A DNA stretch of 64,000 nt, from positions 62,001 through 126,000 of the forward strand of contig CAUJDF010000003.1 in assembly GCA_963169045.1 (NCBI GenBank), written 5' to 3'. Made by a program: the position numbers and the translations under genes. Shown one piece after another: positions 26,020-34,943 of the stretch (position 1 is its first letter; each line of letters begins with the position of its first letter). The DNA comes from Myxococcota bacterium (GTDB lineage: Bacteria; Myxococcota_A; Bradymonadia; UBA7976; UBA1532). The notes below the pieces were generated by a model. That model had not been told where the DNA came from, made no database searches, and worked only from the letters and a program-made list of their open reading frames with translations.

Positions 26020-26585
26020 CGACGGATCGCGCGAACCCCCTTGCTTCCGCCGCCTCTGGGCCGGCCGTCTCGCCACCGTCTCCGCCGTCCAGGTTCAGGG
26101 GGCGGCGCTGGCGTGACAGGTCGACGACCTGGCGCGGCGCGAGCACGGCGTCCAACGAGCTCGGCGAGCTCGAGAGCGGCCTCGCCGCGCGCTTCCTCGG
26201 CCCGGTCGGGGCCGCCGTCTTCGGCGGCGTCGGATCGCTCGCCGCCACGCGCGAACGGGCTCGCGGCGGGCGGCCTCGGCCTCGTCGCCGCCGTCACGCT
26301 GCTGACCGCCGACTCCCCGGCGCTGCGCCTGCCGGCCCTGCTGTGCTTCGCGTCGCTGGCGGCGCCGCAGAACGCCGTGTTCGTGTCGGCGCTCGACACG
26401 CGCACGGACCCGGCGTTCCGGGCGACGATCCTCTCCGCCGAGAACCAGGCGCACGCTGGACCTACGCGCTGAGCGCGCTCGGCGTCGGCCTGCCCGCCGC
26501 CTTCCCCGGCATGGCGGCGGTGGTGGCCGCCGGCCTGCCGATCGCGAGGCTGACGCGGCGCCGGGCCGCTGCCGCCGTCGCCTGA
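26020..26585 (+). pseudogene. Decayed MFS transporter (EntS-like) fragments
   Basis: Pieces of an MFS exporter occur in different frames. CFRRLWAGRLATVSAVQVQGAALA ends at a TGA (26114-26116) where the family has Trp of a WQVYDL motif. A second-frame fragment, ELGELESGLAARFLGPVGAAVFGG, resembles the NELGEFESG segment of the C-terminal half. Further hydrophobic pieces follow (LAAGGLGLVAAVTLL about 26262-26306; a terminal ALSALGVGLPAAFPGMAAVV about 26467-26526). At least two frameshifts, one nonsense codon and a large internal deletion are needed to explain this. The last frame ends at TGA 26583-26585, abutting the opposite gene. Confidence 0.65.
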
Positions 26586-27176
26586 TCAGCGCCCGTACGT
26601 CTCGCGGAACGCGCCGAGGCTGTCGCCGATGGCGTCGACCTCCGCGCCGTCGGGCGTCAGCAGCCAGTACCAGTCGTAGGACCCGCCGCCGAGGAAGTAC
26701 TTGTGCTTCTGCACGACGAGGTGGCCCGCGTAGCGGCCCTTCTGCAACACCTCGAGCGAGTTGCCGGCGGAGACGAAGCGCACCGCGCCCGTGGCGAGGT
26801 CGACGCGGTGGATGGCGCCCGACGTCGCCCACGCGGCGCTCGTGAAGTAAACGCGCCTGCCGTCGGGCGAGAACTGCGGGTCGGACAGGCCGCCGAGCAG
26901 CCTCTCCGGCTCGGCGTGCGTCGCCGATTTCACCAGTAGTTTCGAGTCTTTGCCGCCGACGTCGGCGATGCGCAGCTCGTTCGCCTCGACGTCGCCGCTG
27001 CCCGCCGCGACCTTGCCGTCGCCGCCGCGGACGAACACGACGTGGCGCCCGTCCGGCGACAGGACCGCCTGGGAGTCGCGGCCGCCGCCGGGGAGGCGGC
27101 GCCCGTCGACGACGACATGCCCCGCGGAGACGGAGACGGTCGCCAGGAGGGCGACCCACAGGAGCGCTGCGTGCAT
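26586..27176 (-). CDS. Secreted WD40/PD40-like (TolB-type) beta-propeller fragment protein
   Basis: 196 residues from ATG 27176, with signal peptide ALLWVALLATVSVSAG. Two PD40 motifs are visible (LSPDGRHVVFVRGGDG and FSPDGRRVYFTSAAW), plus one weaker blade near the end (GGGSYDWYWLLTPDG). PD40 repeats form TolB-like propellers, but three blades are too few for a closed ring, so it may be a small variant or assemble as an oligomer. No strong ribosome-binding site was seen. It lies 14 bases downstream of the next lipoprotein gene and may be co-transcribed with it. Confidence 0.75.
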   Translation of the reverse strand: MHAALLWVALLATVSVSAGHVVVDGRRLPGGGRDSQAVLSPDGRHVVFVRGGDGKVAAGSGDVEANELRIADVGGKDSKLLVKSATHAEPERLLGGLSDPQFSPDGRRVYFTSAAWATSGAIHRVDLATGAVRFVSAGNSLEVLQKGRYAGHLVVQKHKYFLGGGSYDWYWLLTPDGAEVDAIGDSLGAFRETYGR

Positions 27177-27190
27177 CGCCGGAAGGTGGA

Positions 27191-27904
27191 TCAGCCGCCG
27201 GCGTCGACGGCCGCGTCGGCGCCGCCCGCGTCGATGGCGCCCGCGTCGATGGCGCCCGCGTCGGCCGCGCCCGCGTCGCTCGCGCCGCCCGCCGTGAACA
27301 CGCCGGGGCACTCCTGCTGGACCTGCACGCAGGCCTCGGTCATCGGCGCCTCGTCGCCGACGGCGATGCGCCCCGAGTCCGCCAGGCCCTCGAGCGACAG
27401 CGTCTCGCAGCTCACGGCGCGCAGCGAGCCCACCGCCACCTGCGCCACGTCGTTGAGGCAGGTGCGCAGCGTCGCCGCCGTCGTGGCGCACGCGGAGAGG
27501 TCGCCGCCGAACAGCGCGCAGTCGCCCGTCGGGATCGCGGGGATCTCGTCCTCGGCCGCGCCGCCCACCGCCGCCGCCGCCTGGCACGGATCGACGATGT
27601 CGGCGCAGCGGTCGCGCACGGCGTCGAGGCCCTCCATCGCCGCCGAGGCCGAGCCGAGCAGGCCCGCCACGTCGCACTTGTCGGTGGCCGGCACCGCGCG
27701 CTGCACGGCGTCGGCGACCGCGCCGCACATCGCCGTCTTCTGCTCGGCGGTGAGCGACGACACCGGCGCGTCGTCCGCGATGGGCAACCGCACGTCGACC
27801 GGGCCGGCGTCCTCGCCGCCCAGGGCCTCTTCGGCCGCCTTCTTCGCCTCGTCGCAGCCGCCCGCGAGCAGCGCGAGCGCGAGCAGCGTTCCCGTCCGGG
27901 TCAT
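27191..27904 (-). CDS. Lipoprotein of unknown function with Ala/Asp/Gly tail
   Basis: 237 residues; GGAGGA precedes the ATG. Signal peptide with lipobox LAGGC. The mature domain (about 45-200) is helical, with eight or more regularly spaced cysteines (MCGAV, DKCDV, DRCAD, DPCQA, GDCAL, SACATT, RTCL, SCETL) that suggest disulfide-linked helical hairpins. The tail is a run of DAGAIDAGA units. No family recognised. Probably lipid-anchored and periplasmic or surface-exposed. Confidence 0.7.
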   Translation of the reverse strand: MTRTGTLLALALLAGGCDEAKKAAEEALGGEDAGPVDVRLPIADDAPVSSLTAEQKTAMCGAVADAVQRAVPATDKCDVAGLLGSASAAMEGLDAVRDRCADIVDPCQAAAAVGGAAEDEIPAIPTGDCALFGGDLSACATTAATLRTCLNDVAQVAVGSLRAVSCETLSLEGLADSGRIAVGDEAPMTEACVQVQQECPGVFTAGGASDAGAADAGAIDAGAIDAGGADAAVDAGG

Positions 27905-27968
27905 GTCTTCCTCCGTGTGCGCGGCACTCTACTTCGGACGGGGCGGACGCGCCCGCGCTTTCGGATCT

Positions 27969-28832
27969 TCAGTGGGGCGCGCGGGCGGCGAGCAGGAGGG
28001 TGCCGGTGGCGAAGCGCGGCCAGACGGCGCCGACGCGGTAGCGCAGGAAGGCGAGCGCGCGCTCGGCGGCGGCGCGGCCGGCGACGACGCGCTCCGCGTC
28101 GGCGGCGCGGCCCCCCGCCACCGGCGGCGCGGCAGGGCGACGGCGCAGGGTGCGGATCGCGCGCAGGGCGAGGATGTACGGCGCGAGGTCGAACTCGGCG
28201 CGCGCGACCTCGTCGAGGCCGGCGCGGGCGAGCGTCCGGCGCAGCGCGGCGTCGGTGTAGAACCAGCGGTGCGCGTCGAGGCCCGGGTTGCGGTTCCAGC
28301 GAGCCCACGCGTGCGGGCCGCCAGTGAGCAGGCCCACCTCGAAGCACACGAGGCCGCCGGGACGGGCGATGCGGGCCATCGCGCGCAAGGCGCCGACCGG
28401 GTCGACGAAGTGGCTCAACAGATCGGTGTGATACACGACGTCGTGGCGCGCGTCGGGCACGAAATCCTCGAGCGAGATCGCGGGGATGGACAGACCGAGG
28501 CGCTCGGCGGCGGCGTTGGCGTGGTCCGGATCGGCGTCGATGCCGGCGACGCCGTAGCCGAGGCGGCCGAAGGCCTCGAGCTGGGATCCGCGGCCGCAGC
28601 CGACCTCGAAGACGCGGGCGGGCGGCGGCGCGACGCCGGCGAGCCAGCGCGCGCGGTAGTCGGCCGGCGCGGCGTAGAACGGCTCGGCGTGCTTGTGGCG
28701 CAGGTCGCCCGCGACCTCGGGCGGCGGCGCGGGCGTGGTGTACACGACGCCGCACGGGCACCTGCGGGCCTCGTACGGGGCCTCGCGCCAGACGACCTCG
28801 CCGGACGTGCCGCCGCAGAGAAAGCAGCTCAC
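27969..28832 (-). CDS. Class I SAM-dependent methyltransferase with N-terminal zinc-ribbon
   Basis: 287 residues; the GTG start overlaps the stop of the glycosyltransferase gene (GTGA). The N-terminus has CFLCGG and CPCGVVYTTP, a four-Cys ribbon typical of methyltransferases acting on sugars or natural products. The Rossmann core has VFEVGCGRGSQLEAF (motif I), GIDADPDHA (motif II) and a YHTDLLSHFVDPVGALR post-I region, with RPGGLVCFEV (motif III). It is probably a sugar or glycan O- or C-methyltransferase working with the coupled glycosyltransferase. Confidence 0.88.
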   Translation of the reverse strand: MSCFLCGGTSGEVVWREAPYEARRCPCGVVYTTPAPPPEVAGDLRHKHAEPFYAAPADYRARWLAGVAPPPARVFEVGCGRGSQLEAFGRLGYGVAGIDADPDHANAAAERLGLSIPAISLEDFVPDARHDVVYHTDLLSHFVDPVGALRAMARIARPGGLVCFEVGLLTGGPHAWARWNRNPGLDAHRWFYTDAALRRTLARAGLDEVARAEFDLAPYILALRAIRTLRRRPAAPPVAGGRAADAERVVAGRAAAERALAFLRYRVGAVWPRFATGTLLLAARAPH

Positions 28833-30037
28833 GGCAGCCTCCAGCGCGGCCGCTCGACCGCCTCCGCGAACACGTCCTCGAGCGTCCGGGTCATGCGCTC
28901 CGGCGTGTGCCGCGCCGCGTAGCGCGCGCGGGCCCCGTCGCCGAGCCGGCGCGCCTCCGCCGGATCGAGCAGCAGGTCGGCGACCGCCTCCGCGACGAGG
29001 TCCGGCCTCCCCGGCGGCAGCACGCGCCCGGTCACGCCGTCCGCGACGAGCTCGGGGATGCCGCCGATCGCGGTCGTCACCACCGGCCGCCCCAGCGCCA
29101 TGCCTTCGAGGATGGCGATCGGCGACGAGTCCAACAGCGTGGGGTGGCAGTGCAGGTCGGTCAGCGTCCACACGTCGGCCGACGGCCCGGGGTAGGGGGC
29201 GATGCGCACGCGGTCGCGCAGCCCGAGGCGCGCCACGTCGTCGCGCAGCCGCCGCGCGTAGTCGTCGGAGAGCTGCGCGTAGCCGCAGATCAGGAAGTGC
29301 GCGTCGGGCGCGCGCTCGAGGATGCGCGGCGCGGCCTCGAGCAGCAGGTGCTGCCCCTTGAACGGCTGCAGGCGCGCGATCTGGCCGACGATCGGGACGT
29401 CGTGCGGCAGCCCGAAGTGCGCGGCCATCTCGCGGCGCGCGCGGCGCGCGACCGGCACCGGGATGCCGTTCGGCACCATCGCCCCGCGCGGCGGCCAGCG
29501 GAAGCACGCCAGGATCTCGTCGAGCCGCGCCTGCGAGTCGCAGACGAACGTGTCGAGGCCCGCGTGCAGCGCGCTGCCGAGCGGCCGGAAGGCGGGCTTC
29601 GCCCAGTGATGCGCCATGTAGTCGGTGCCGACGACGGCGCGCACGCCCGCCATCCGGCCCGCCACCGTGCCGAGCGCGATGCCGCGCCACAGCCGGGCGT
29701 CGACGACGTCGATACGGCGGTCGCGCAGGAGGCGCGCGAGCCGCGTCACGACCTCCGCCGCCGTGACGCCCGCGCGCGCTTTCGCCAGCGGCGCAGGCAG
29801 CCGGCGCCGAAGCCGGAACGGCGTCTGCTCCAGGTCGACGACCTCGATGCCCGCCTCCTCGAAGCGCCAGCGCATGGGACCGCCCTTCGCCTCGCTCTCT
29901 TCCGTCGGCGGGACGACGGTCACCACGATGTGCTGAAATCGGCGCCGGTCGAAGGTGGTCAGATAGCTCAACAGGCGGTTCTCGTCGCCGCCGATGTGCA
30001 GCGCGGTGATGACGGATGCGACGCGGATGGTCGACAC
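28829..30037 (-). CDS. GT4-family glycosyltransferase
   Basis: 402 residues from GTG 30037 (MSTIRVASVITALHIGGDEN); earlier in-frame codons would run into the divergent gene. GT-B fold: an N-terminal domain with GGDENRL (the GGxE acceptor loop), VGTDY and VPNGIPV; a C-terminal domain with GQIARLQPFKGQHLLLEA and the E-x7-E nucleotide-sugar motif in SSPIAILEGMALGRPVVT. This is a retaining glycosyltransferase, cytoplasmic or membrane-associated. The downstream methyltransferase is translationally coupled. It probably transfers the sugar made by the neighbouring genes. Confidence 0.92.
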   Translation of the reverse strand: MSTIRVASVITALHIGGDENRLLSYLTTFDRRRFQHIVVTVVPPTEESEAKGGPMRWRFEEAGIEVVDLEQTPFRLRRRLPAPLAKARAGVTAAEVVTRLARLLRDRRIDVVDARLWRGIALGTVAGRMAGVRAVVGTDYMAHHWAKPAFRPLGSALHAGLDTFVCDSQARLDEILACFRWPPRGAMVPNGIPVPVARRARREMAAHFGLPHDVPIVGQIARLQPFKGQHLLLEAAPRILERAPDAHFLICGYAQLSDDYARRLRDDVARLGLRDRVRIAPYPGPSADVWTLTDLHCHPTLLDSSPIAILEGMALGRPVVTTAIGGIPELVADGVTGRVLPPGRPDLVAEAVADLLLDPAEARRLGDGARARYAARHTPERMTRTLEDVFAEAVERPRWRLP

Positions 30038-30040
30038 GGC

Positions 30041-30053
30041 GAAGGGTGCCTTC
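30041..30053. promoter_or_regulatory. Short dyad in the divergent promoter between glycosyltransferase and aminotransferase genes
   Basis: GAAGG-GTG-CCTTC is a perfect 5-base inverted repeat within the 49 bases separating the two divergent starts. It could be an operator half-site pair or chance. No clear -35/-10 pair was seen. Confidence 0.25.
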
Positions 30054-30086
30054 CTCGATGAACGGACGTTGGACCACCGGGGCGCG

Positions 30087-31199
30087 ATGACTATCCCGAC
30101 CAAAGCCATCCCGACGAAAGACTATGCGCGACAGTACCGGGCGCTGTGGCCCGAGATCTCGGCGGCGCTCGAGCGCTGCTTCTTCGAGGACGAGCCGGTG
30201 CTCGGCGCGGCGGTCGAGCGCTTCGAGCGGGCGCTGGCGGCGTGGCACGGCGCGCGCGCGGCGGTCGGTCTCAACTCGGGGACGGACGCCGCGCTGCTGC
30301 TGTACCGCGCGCTCGACCTCGGACCCGGCGACGAGGTCGTGACGTGCGCCCACACGTTCAGCGGCGTGGTGAGCGCGATCCTGCTGGCGGGGCTGAGACC
30401 GGTGCTCGTCGACGCCGATCCCGCGACCGGGCTGCTCGCGCCGGCGGCGGTGGAGCGGGCGATCGGACCGCGCACACGCGCCGTCCTGGCGGTCCATCTG
30501 TACGGGCACCCGGTCGACGTGGACGCGCTGGCGCCGCTGTGCGCGTCGCGCGGCGTGCACCTGATCGAGGACACGGCCCAGGCCCACGGCGCGACGCTGC
30601 GCGGCCGTCGCCTCGGCTGCCACGGCGCGGGCACGATCCTGAGCTTCCATCCGAGCAAGAACCTGGGGGCGTTCGGCGACGGCGGGGCCGTGCTGACGAA
30701 CGACGAGGCGCTGGCGGCGCGCCTGCGCGTCCTCCGCAACCTCGGCAAGGACGGCAAGTACGCCTTCGCCGAGGTCGGCACCAACAGCAAGCTCGACACG
30801 ATCCAGGCGGCGCTGCTCGAGGTGAAGCTGCGCCACCTCGAGGTCTGGGTCGCGCGGCGCCGCGCGCTCGCGAGGCGGTATCTCGAAGGATTGCACGGAC
30901 TTCCGGACCTCGAGCTGCCGGCGGACGACCCCGGACACGCATGGCACCTGTTCGTGGTCCGCACGCCGCGGCGCGACGCGCTCCGCGAGTCGCTGGCCGC
31001 CGCGGGCGTGAAGACCGGCCTGCACTACCCCATCGCGCCGCACCGGCAGCCGGGGCTCGCGCCGCACTTCGCCGGCGCCTCGTTCCCGGTGGCCGAGGCG
31101 TGGGCCGACACCGTCGTGACGCTGCCGCTCTCGCACGAGCACACCGACGACGAGATCGATCGCGCGATCGCGGCCGTGCGCCGCTTCTTCGGGGCGTGA
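30087..31199 (+). CDS. DegT/DnrJ/EryC1/StrS-family PLP aminotransferase
   Basis: 370 residues from ATG 30087. Family motifs: GLNSGTDAALLLYRAL, GDEVVTCAHTF, HLYGHPVDVDAL, LIEDTAQAHGA (Asp pairing with the PLP ring nitrogen), and FHPSKNLGAFGDGG with the Schiff-base Lys. These enzymes move an amino group onto keto-sugars or keto-cyclitols. It opens a four-gene coupled operon and its stop overlaps the next start by 1 base (TGATG). The keto substrate could come from the GH4-like NAD enzyme or the sugar-phosphate cyclase nearby. Confidence 0.93.
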   Translation: MTIPTKAIPTKDYARQYRALWPEISAALERCFFEDEPVLGAAVERFERALAAWHGARAAVGLNSGTDAALLLYRALDLGPGDEVVTCAHTFSGVVSAILLAGLRPVLVDADPATGLLAPAAVERAIGPRTRAVLAVHLYGHPVDVDALAPLCASRGVHLIEDTAQAHGATLRGRRLGCHGAGTILSFHPSKNLGAFGDGGAVLTNDEALAARLRVLRNLGKDGKYAFAEVGTNSKLDTIQAALLEVKLRHLEVWVARRRALARRYLEGLHGLPDLELPADDPGHAWHLFVVRTPRRDALRESLAAAGVKTGLHYPIAPHRQPGLAPHFAGASFPVAEAWADTVVTLPLSHEHTDDEIDRAIAAVRRFFGA

Positions 31200-32269
31200 T
31201 GCGGCTCGCGGTGCTCGGGGGCGGCGCGTACGTCCCGAAGATGTGCGACGTGCTGGCCGACGCCGTGCCGGGGCCGGTGTCGGTGACGCTCGCCGCCCGC
31301 GACGCGGACCGGCTCGCCGCCGTCGCGCGGCACGCGGCGGCGCGCGTGGCGGCGCGCGGCTGGACGGTGCGCGGCACGACCGACACCGGCACGGCGCTCG
31401 ACGGCGCCGACGTCGTCGTGCTGCTCGTGCGCGTCGGCGGCCTGGCGGCGCGCGCGCACGACGAGGCGTTCCCGCGCCGGTTCGGCCTCGCCGGCGACGA
31501 GGGCCTCGGCCCCGGCGGGATCGCGAACGCGTGGCGCACCGTGCCGTGGCTCTCGGCGATCGCGCCGCGGCTGCGCGGCGCGCGCGTGCTCAACCTGATG
31601 GCGCCGCTCGGCATCACCACGCGCGTGCTGCTCGACGGCGGCGTCGACGCCGTCGGCCTGTGCGAGCTGCCGCTCGTGACGCTGCGCGCGCACGGCGCGA
31701 CGTCGTTCCGCTACGGCGGCCTCAACCACCTCGGCTGGTTCTGGGACATGCCCGGACGGCCGGGCGTCCATCCGCTGAAGTACCTCGAGCGGGTGTTCGC
31801 GCCCGCGTCGCTGCCGCCCGCGGGGCGCGCCGAGGCGCTGCGCGCCCTCTCCGACCGCCTCGTCGCCGCGTTCGCGGCGGGCGACGCGCCGCCGGCCGCC
31901 GAGGCGGAGCGCCCGACGCCGTGGTTCGACGACGCGCTGGCGCCCTTCCTGGCGGCGCGCGCCGGCGGTCCGCCCTGGGACGGCTTCGTGAACGTCGCCA
32001 ACGACGGCCTGCTGCCGGAGTTGCCCGGCGACGCGGTGGTCGAGGTGGCCGCGCGCGTCTCCGCGCAGGGCGCGCGGCCGGTCGCGCCGGGCCCGCTGCC
32101 GGCGGAGATCGTGCCGTTCCTGCAGGCGGTCGCGCGCGCCGACGCGCTCGCGCTCGCCGCCGCCCGCGCCCGCGATCCGCGCCTCGTCGCCGAGGCGATG
32201 GCCGCGCTGCCGTTGCCGATCGGCGACGCCGAAGGGCTCGCCCGCGAAGCCATCCGGGAGGTGTCATGA
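31199..32269 (+). CDS. Glycoside hydrolase family 4-like NAD-dependent enzyme
   Basis: 356 residues. The Rossmann start LAVLGGGAYVPKM is followed by GDADVVVLLVRVGG-like strands, GLGPGGIANAWRTVP, LNLMAPLGITTRVL, GLCELPL (catalytic-site Cys) and GLNHLGWFWD, all GH4 landmarks (family: GPGG, NPAG, GLCN, GLNH). GH4 enzymes oxidise C3 of a sugar with NAD+ and use a divalent metal. This protein is shorter than the usual 420-450 residues, mainly in the C-terminal part. In this cluster it may act as a dehydrogenase or a ring-modifying enzyme rather than as a glycosidase. It overlaps the next gene by ATGA. Confidence 0.82.
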   Translation: MRLAVLGGGAYVPKMCDVLADAVPGPVSVTLAARDADRLAAVARHAAARVAARGWTVRGTTDTGTALDGADVVVLLVRVGGLAARAHDEAFPRRFGLAGDEGLGPGGIANAWRTVPWLSAIAPRLRGARVLNLMAPLGITTRVLLDGGVDAVGLCELPLVTLRAHGATSFRYGGLNHLGWFWDMPGRPGVHPLKYLERVFAPASLPPAGRAEALRALSDRLVAAFAAGDAPPAAEAERPTPWFDDALAPFLAARAGGPPWDGFVNVANDGLLPELPGDAVVEVAARVSAQGARPVAPGPLPAEIVPFLQAVARADALALAAARARDPRLVAEAMAALPLPIGDAEGLAREAIREVS

Positions 32270-33222
32270 AGCTGGGAGTCTGCGCGCAGGTGCTCTACCA
32301 CCTGCCCTTCGAAGAGGCGCTGCGCACGGTGGCTGAGCTCGGCCTCGAGGCCATCGAGCTGCCGCTGCACGCCGGCAACCCGTTCGTCGACGTCGAGGGG
32401 GCGCTCGAGGGCGGCTGGCGCGCGCTCTTGCGCCAGGTGAGCGACGCGGGCCTGACGATCTCGGCGCTGTCGATCCACCAGGAGTCGCAGCTGCTCCTGG
32501 GACCGCACGGCGAGGACACCGATGGCATCTTCCGCGGCACGCCGGACGAGAAGTCCGCGTGGGCGGCGGCGCGCGTGGCCCGCGCGGCGGCGCTGGCAGA
32601 GCGTCTCGAGGTGCCGACGCTCATCGGCTTCACCGGGTGCGCCGACTACTCGCGGTGGTTCCCCTGGCCGCTGAGCGACGGTTACGAGCGCATGGCGCCG
32701 CGCCTCCGCGAGGCGCTGCTGCCGGTGCTCGACGACTGCGCGCGGCGGGGCGTGACCTTCGCGCACGAGTGCCACCCGCGGCAGTTCGCCTACGACCTCG
32801 AGACGGCGCAGTGGGCGGTGCGGCTCGTCGACGGCCACCCGGCCTTCGGCTTCAACTTCGATCCGGCGAACCTCATGCTCTCGGGCATGGATCCCGTCGT
32901 CTTCATCGCGGAATTGGGGGACCGCATCCGCCACGTGCACGCGAAGGACGGCGAGCGCGTCGCGCACCACGTCGCGCGCAGCGGCCTGCTCGCCCACGGC
33001 GCCTGGGACCGCCCGGACCGCGGCTTCCGCTTCCGCGTCGCCGGCTGGGGCGATCTGTCGTGGAGGCGCATCGTCACCGAGCTGCAGATCGCCGGCTACC
33101 GCGGCGTCCTCGCCATCGAGCACGAGGATCCCACGATGAGCCGCATGGAGGGCCTGCGGCAGGCCGTCGCCCATCTGTCGCCGATCGTGCTGCGCGACCC
33201 GCCGGAGCCGCGCTGGTGGTAG
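32266..33222 (+). CDS. Sugar phosphate isomerase/epimerase (xylose isomerase-like TIM barrel)
   Basis: 318 residues; ATG coupled to the previous stop. AP endonuclease 2/xylose-isomerase-like barrel: MKLGVCAQVLYHLPFEEAL, LGLEAIELPLH, FAHECHPRQFAYD (metal Glu and His), GFNFDPANLM, IRHVHAKDGE, and GVLAIEHEDP with the last metal Glu. The family includes inosose isomerases/dehydratases (IolE, IolI) and tagatose epimerases, which fits a cyclitol or sugar pathway. The substrate cannot be read from the sequence. Confidence 0.9.
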   Translation: MKLGVCAQVLYHLPFEEALRTVAELGLEAIELPLHAGNPFVDVEGALEGGWRALLRQVSDAGLTISALSIHQESQLLLGPHGEDTDGIFRGTPDEKSAWAAARVARAAALAERLEVPTLIGFTGCADYSRWFPWPLSDGYERMAPRLREALLPVLDDCARRGVTFAHECHPRQFAYDLETAQWAVRLVDGHPAFGFNFDPANLMLSGMDPVVFIAELGDRIRHVHAKDGERVAHHVARSGLLAHGAWDRPDRGFRFRVAGWGDLSWRRIVTELQIAGYRGVLAIEHEDPTMSRMEGLRQAVAHLSPIVLRDPPEPRWW

Positions 33223-34931
33223 ACGTCGTCCGCGATCCGGCGGCGCATCAGGTGAACCTGCGGCCGCCCGTCCATCCCACCCGCACGGCGGTGCTCGCGC
33301 TGCCGCGGCCCGCGCTCTGTCGACGTCTCGTGCCGGATGTGTTCGCGGCGAGGCGCGCGGCCGAGCTGGCGTCGCTGGCCGCCGAGGTGGGCGGCGGCGA
33401 CGGGCCGGCGCCCATCGTCGACCTCGAGGAGGGGACCGTCGAAGAGACGCTCGCCGGCCTCGGAGGCGTCCGGCGCCTCGTCGTCTACGGCGCGGTGGAC
33501 CAGCCGGGCTTCGCGCGCGCGATCGCCTGCCGCTGGCCGGGCGGCCTCGAGCTGCGCGGCAGCCTGCTCTCGCCCCTCATGGACGACCCGGCGCCGGTGG
33601 TGTGGCTCGCGCCGGACGTGGCGCGCGTCTCCGGCGGACCGCGCCCCGACGCGCGCGTCGTGCTGACGGCCTGCGTCGACGGGCCGCAGGGGACGCACCC
33701 GTACGCGCTCGACCCGTCGCGGACCCGCGGCCCGTGGAGCGGCTGCGTCCCGCCGCGCGGCGCGCACGCGCCGTGGGCCGAGGTGTTCGGCCACGAGGTC
33801 GTGCGCGACGCGGTGCTCGGCCTCGACCCCGAGCTCGAGCGCCGCCTCGCGCCGCCGCGCGACGCGCGCGCCCCGATCGCCGCGCGCGTCTACGTCGTGA
33901 CCGGCATGGACGGCAGCGGGAAGTCGACCCACGCGCGCCGCCTCGCCGACACGCTCGAGGCGCGCGGCGTCCGCACCGCCGTGCTGAAGATCTACCGGCA
34001 GGGGGCGTTCCTCGAGCTCGCCGACGAGCTGAGCGGCCGGACGCGCCGCGGCGCGCCGCTCTCGAACTTCCGGCTGTCGCGCGTCGTGAAGCTCGTCGAC
34101 TCGCTGCGCGCGCTGCGGGACGCGGTGCTGCCGGCGGGGCAGGCGTGCGGCGCGCTCGTGATGGACCGCTACCTCGAGACGCACATCGCCGCCGCGGAGA
34201 CGCAGCTCGGCTGGGACCTGCGCGCCCACGCCGCGCTGCGCGCCTTCCCGCCCGCGGACCGGGTGTGCTGGCTCGAGCTGCCGTTCGGGCAGGCGCTGGC
34301 CCGGCTGGCCGATCGCGGCGAGCGCCTCAGCGCCGACGAGCACCCCGCCGGCCTCGCGGGTTACGCGGAGAGCTTCGCGGCGCAGGCCGGCGGCCCCGGC
34401 CACCTGCGCCTCGACGCGCGCGCGCCGTTCGCGGCCAACGCCGCGTCCATCGCCGCGCACGTCCTCGACGCCGCGCCGCCCGGCGGCCGCGCGGTCGACG
34501 TGCCCATCGCGTCCGCGCCGTCGCGCCCGCGCCCCGGGCCGACGCGCGTCGTCGTCGGCCGTTTCCCCGACCGCCCGCAGCTCGGCGCCGGCGTGCTCGC
34601 GCTGCGCGCCCTCGTCGACGCCGCCGCCGTCCCCGAGCAGCTCTGGATCGAGGCCTACGCCGCCCAGCTCGTCCTCGACCTGCGCGCCGGCGCGCCCGAC
34701 GGCGCCTGCGTGCCGGTCTGGCCCGCCGCGCTGCGCCGCCTCTGGCCCGACCTCGAGTCGCTCGCCGAGCTCACCCGCCTGCTCGAGGCCGAGGCCGAGG
34801 TCGAGTCGTGGACGCCGGAGCCCGGCCCGTTTTTCGAGTCGTTCTGCGCGGTTGCGGCCGCGCGCCGCCTCGCCGAGGCCACCGCGCGCGCCACGCGCGA
34901 CGTCGCGCTCGCCGACGCCTGGCCCGCCTGA
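33216..34931 (+). CDS. Two-domain protein: unknown N-domain plus thymidylate-kinase-like P-loop kinase
   Basis: 571 residues from GTG 33216, overlapping the previous gene by 7 bases. Residues 1-220 are an unrecognised alpha/beta domain (LVVYGAVDQPGFARA; VVWLAPDVAR). Residues about 223-420 are a TMPK-like P-loop kinase: VVTGMDGSGKSTHARR (229-237), a Lys/Arg-rich acceptor region, ALVMDRYLETHIA (DR(Y/H) motif) and DRGERLSADE as lid. The C-terminal 140 residues are Ala-rich and contain VVVGRFPDRPQLGAGV, again of unknown fold. Nucleotide kinase activity is improbable in this setting; phosphorylation of a sugar, cyclitol or nucleoside intermediate is plausible. Confidence 0.75.
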   Translation: MVDVVRDPAAHQVNLRPPVHPTRTAVLALPRPALCRRLVPDVFAARRAAELASLAAEVGGGDGPAPIVDLEEGTVEETLAGLGGVRRLVVYGAVDQPGFARAIACRWPGGLELRGSLLSPLMDDPAPVVWLAPDVARVSGGPRPDARVVLTACVDGPQGTHPYALDPSRTRGPWSGCVPPRGAHAPWAEVFGHEVVRDAVLGLDPELERRLAPPRDARAPIAARVYVVTGMDGSGKSTHARRLADTLEARGVRTAVLKIYRQGAFLELADELSGRTRRGAPLSNFRLSRVVKLVDSLRALRDAVLPAGQACGALVMDRYLETHIAAAETQLGWDLRAHAALRAFPPADRVCWLELPFGQALARLADRGERLSADEHPAGLAGYAESFAAQAGGPGHLRLDARAPFAANAASIAAHVLDAAPPGGRAVDVPIASAPSRPRPGPTRVVVGRFPDRPQLGAGVLALRALVDAAAVPEQLWIEAYAAQLVLDLRAGAPDGACVPVWPAALRRLWPDLESLAELTRLLEAEAEVESWTPEPGPFFESFCAVAAARRLAEATARATRDVALADAWPA

Positions 34932-34943
34932 CGCGCGCCGCGC

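Noticed and set aside
26095-27159. Minus-strand open frame across the MFS remnant and PD40 gene
   Set aside because: Arg/Ala low-complexity translation in the wrong frame; the PD40 motifs lie in another minus-strand frame.
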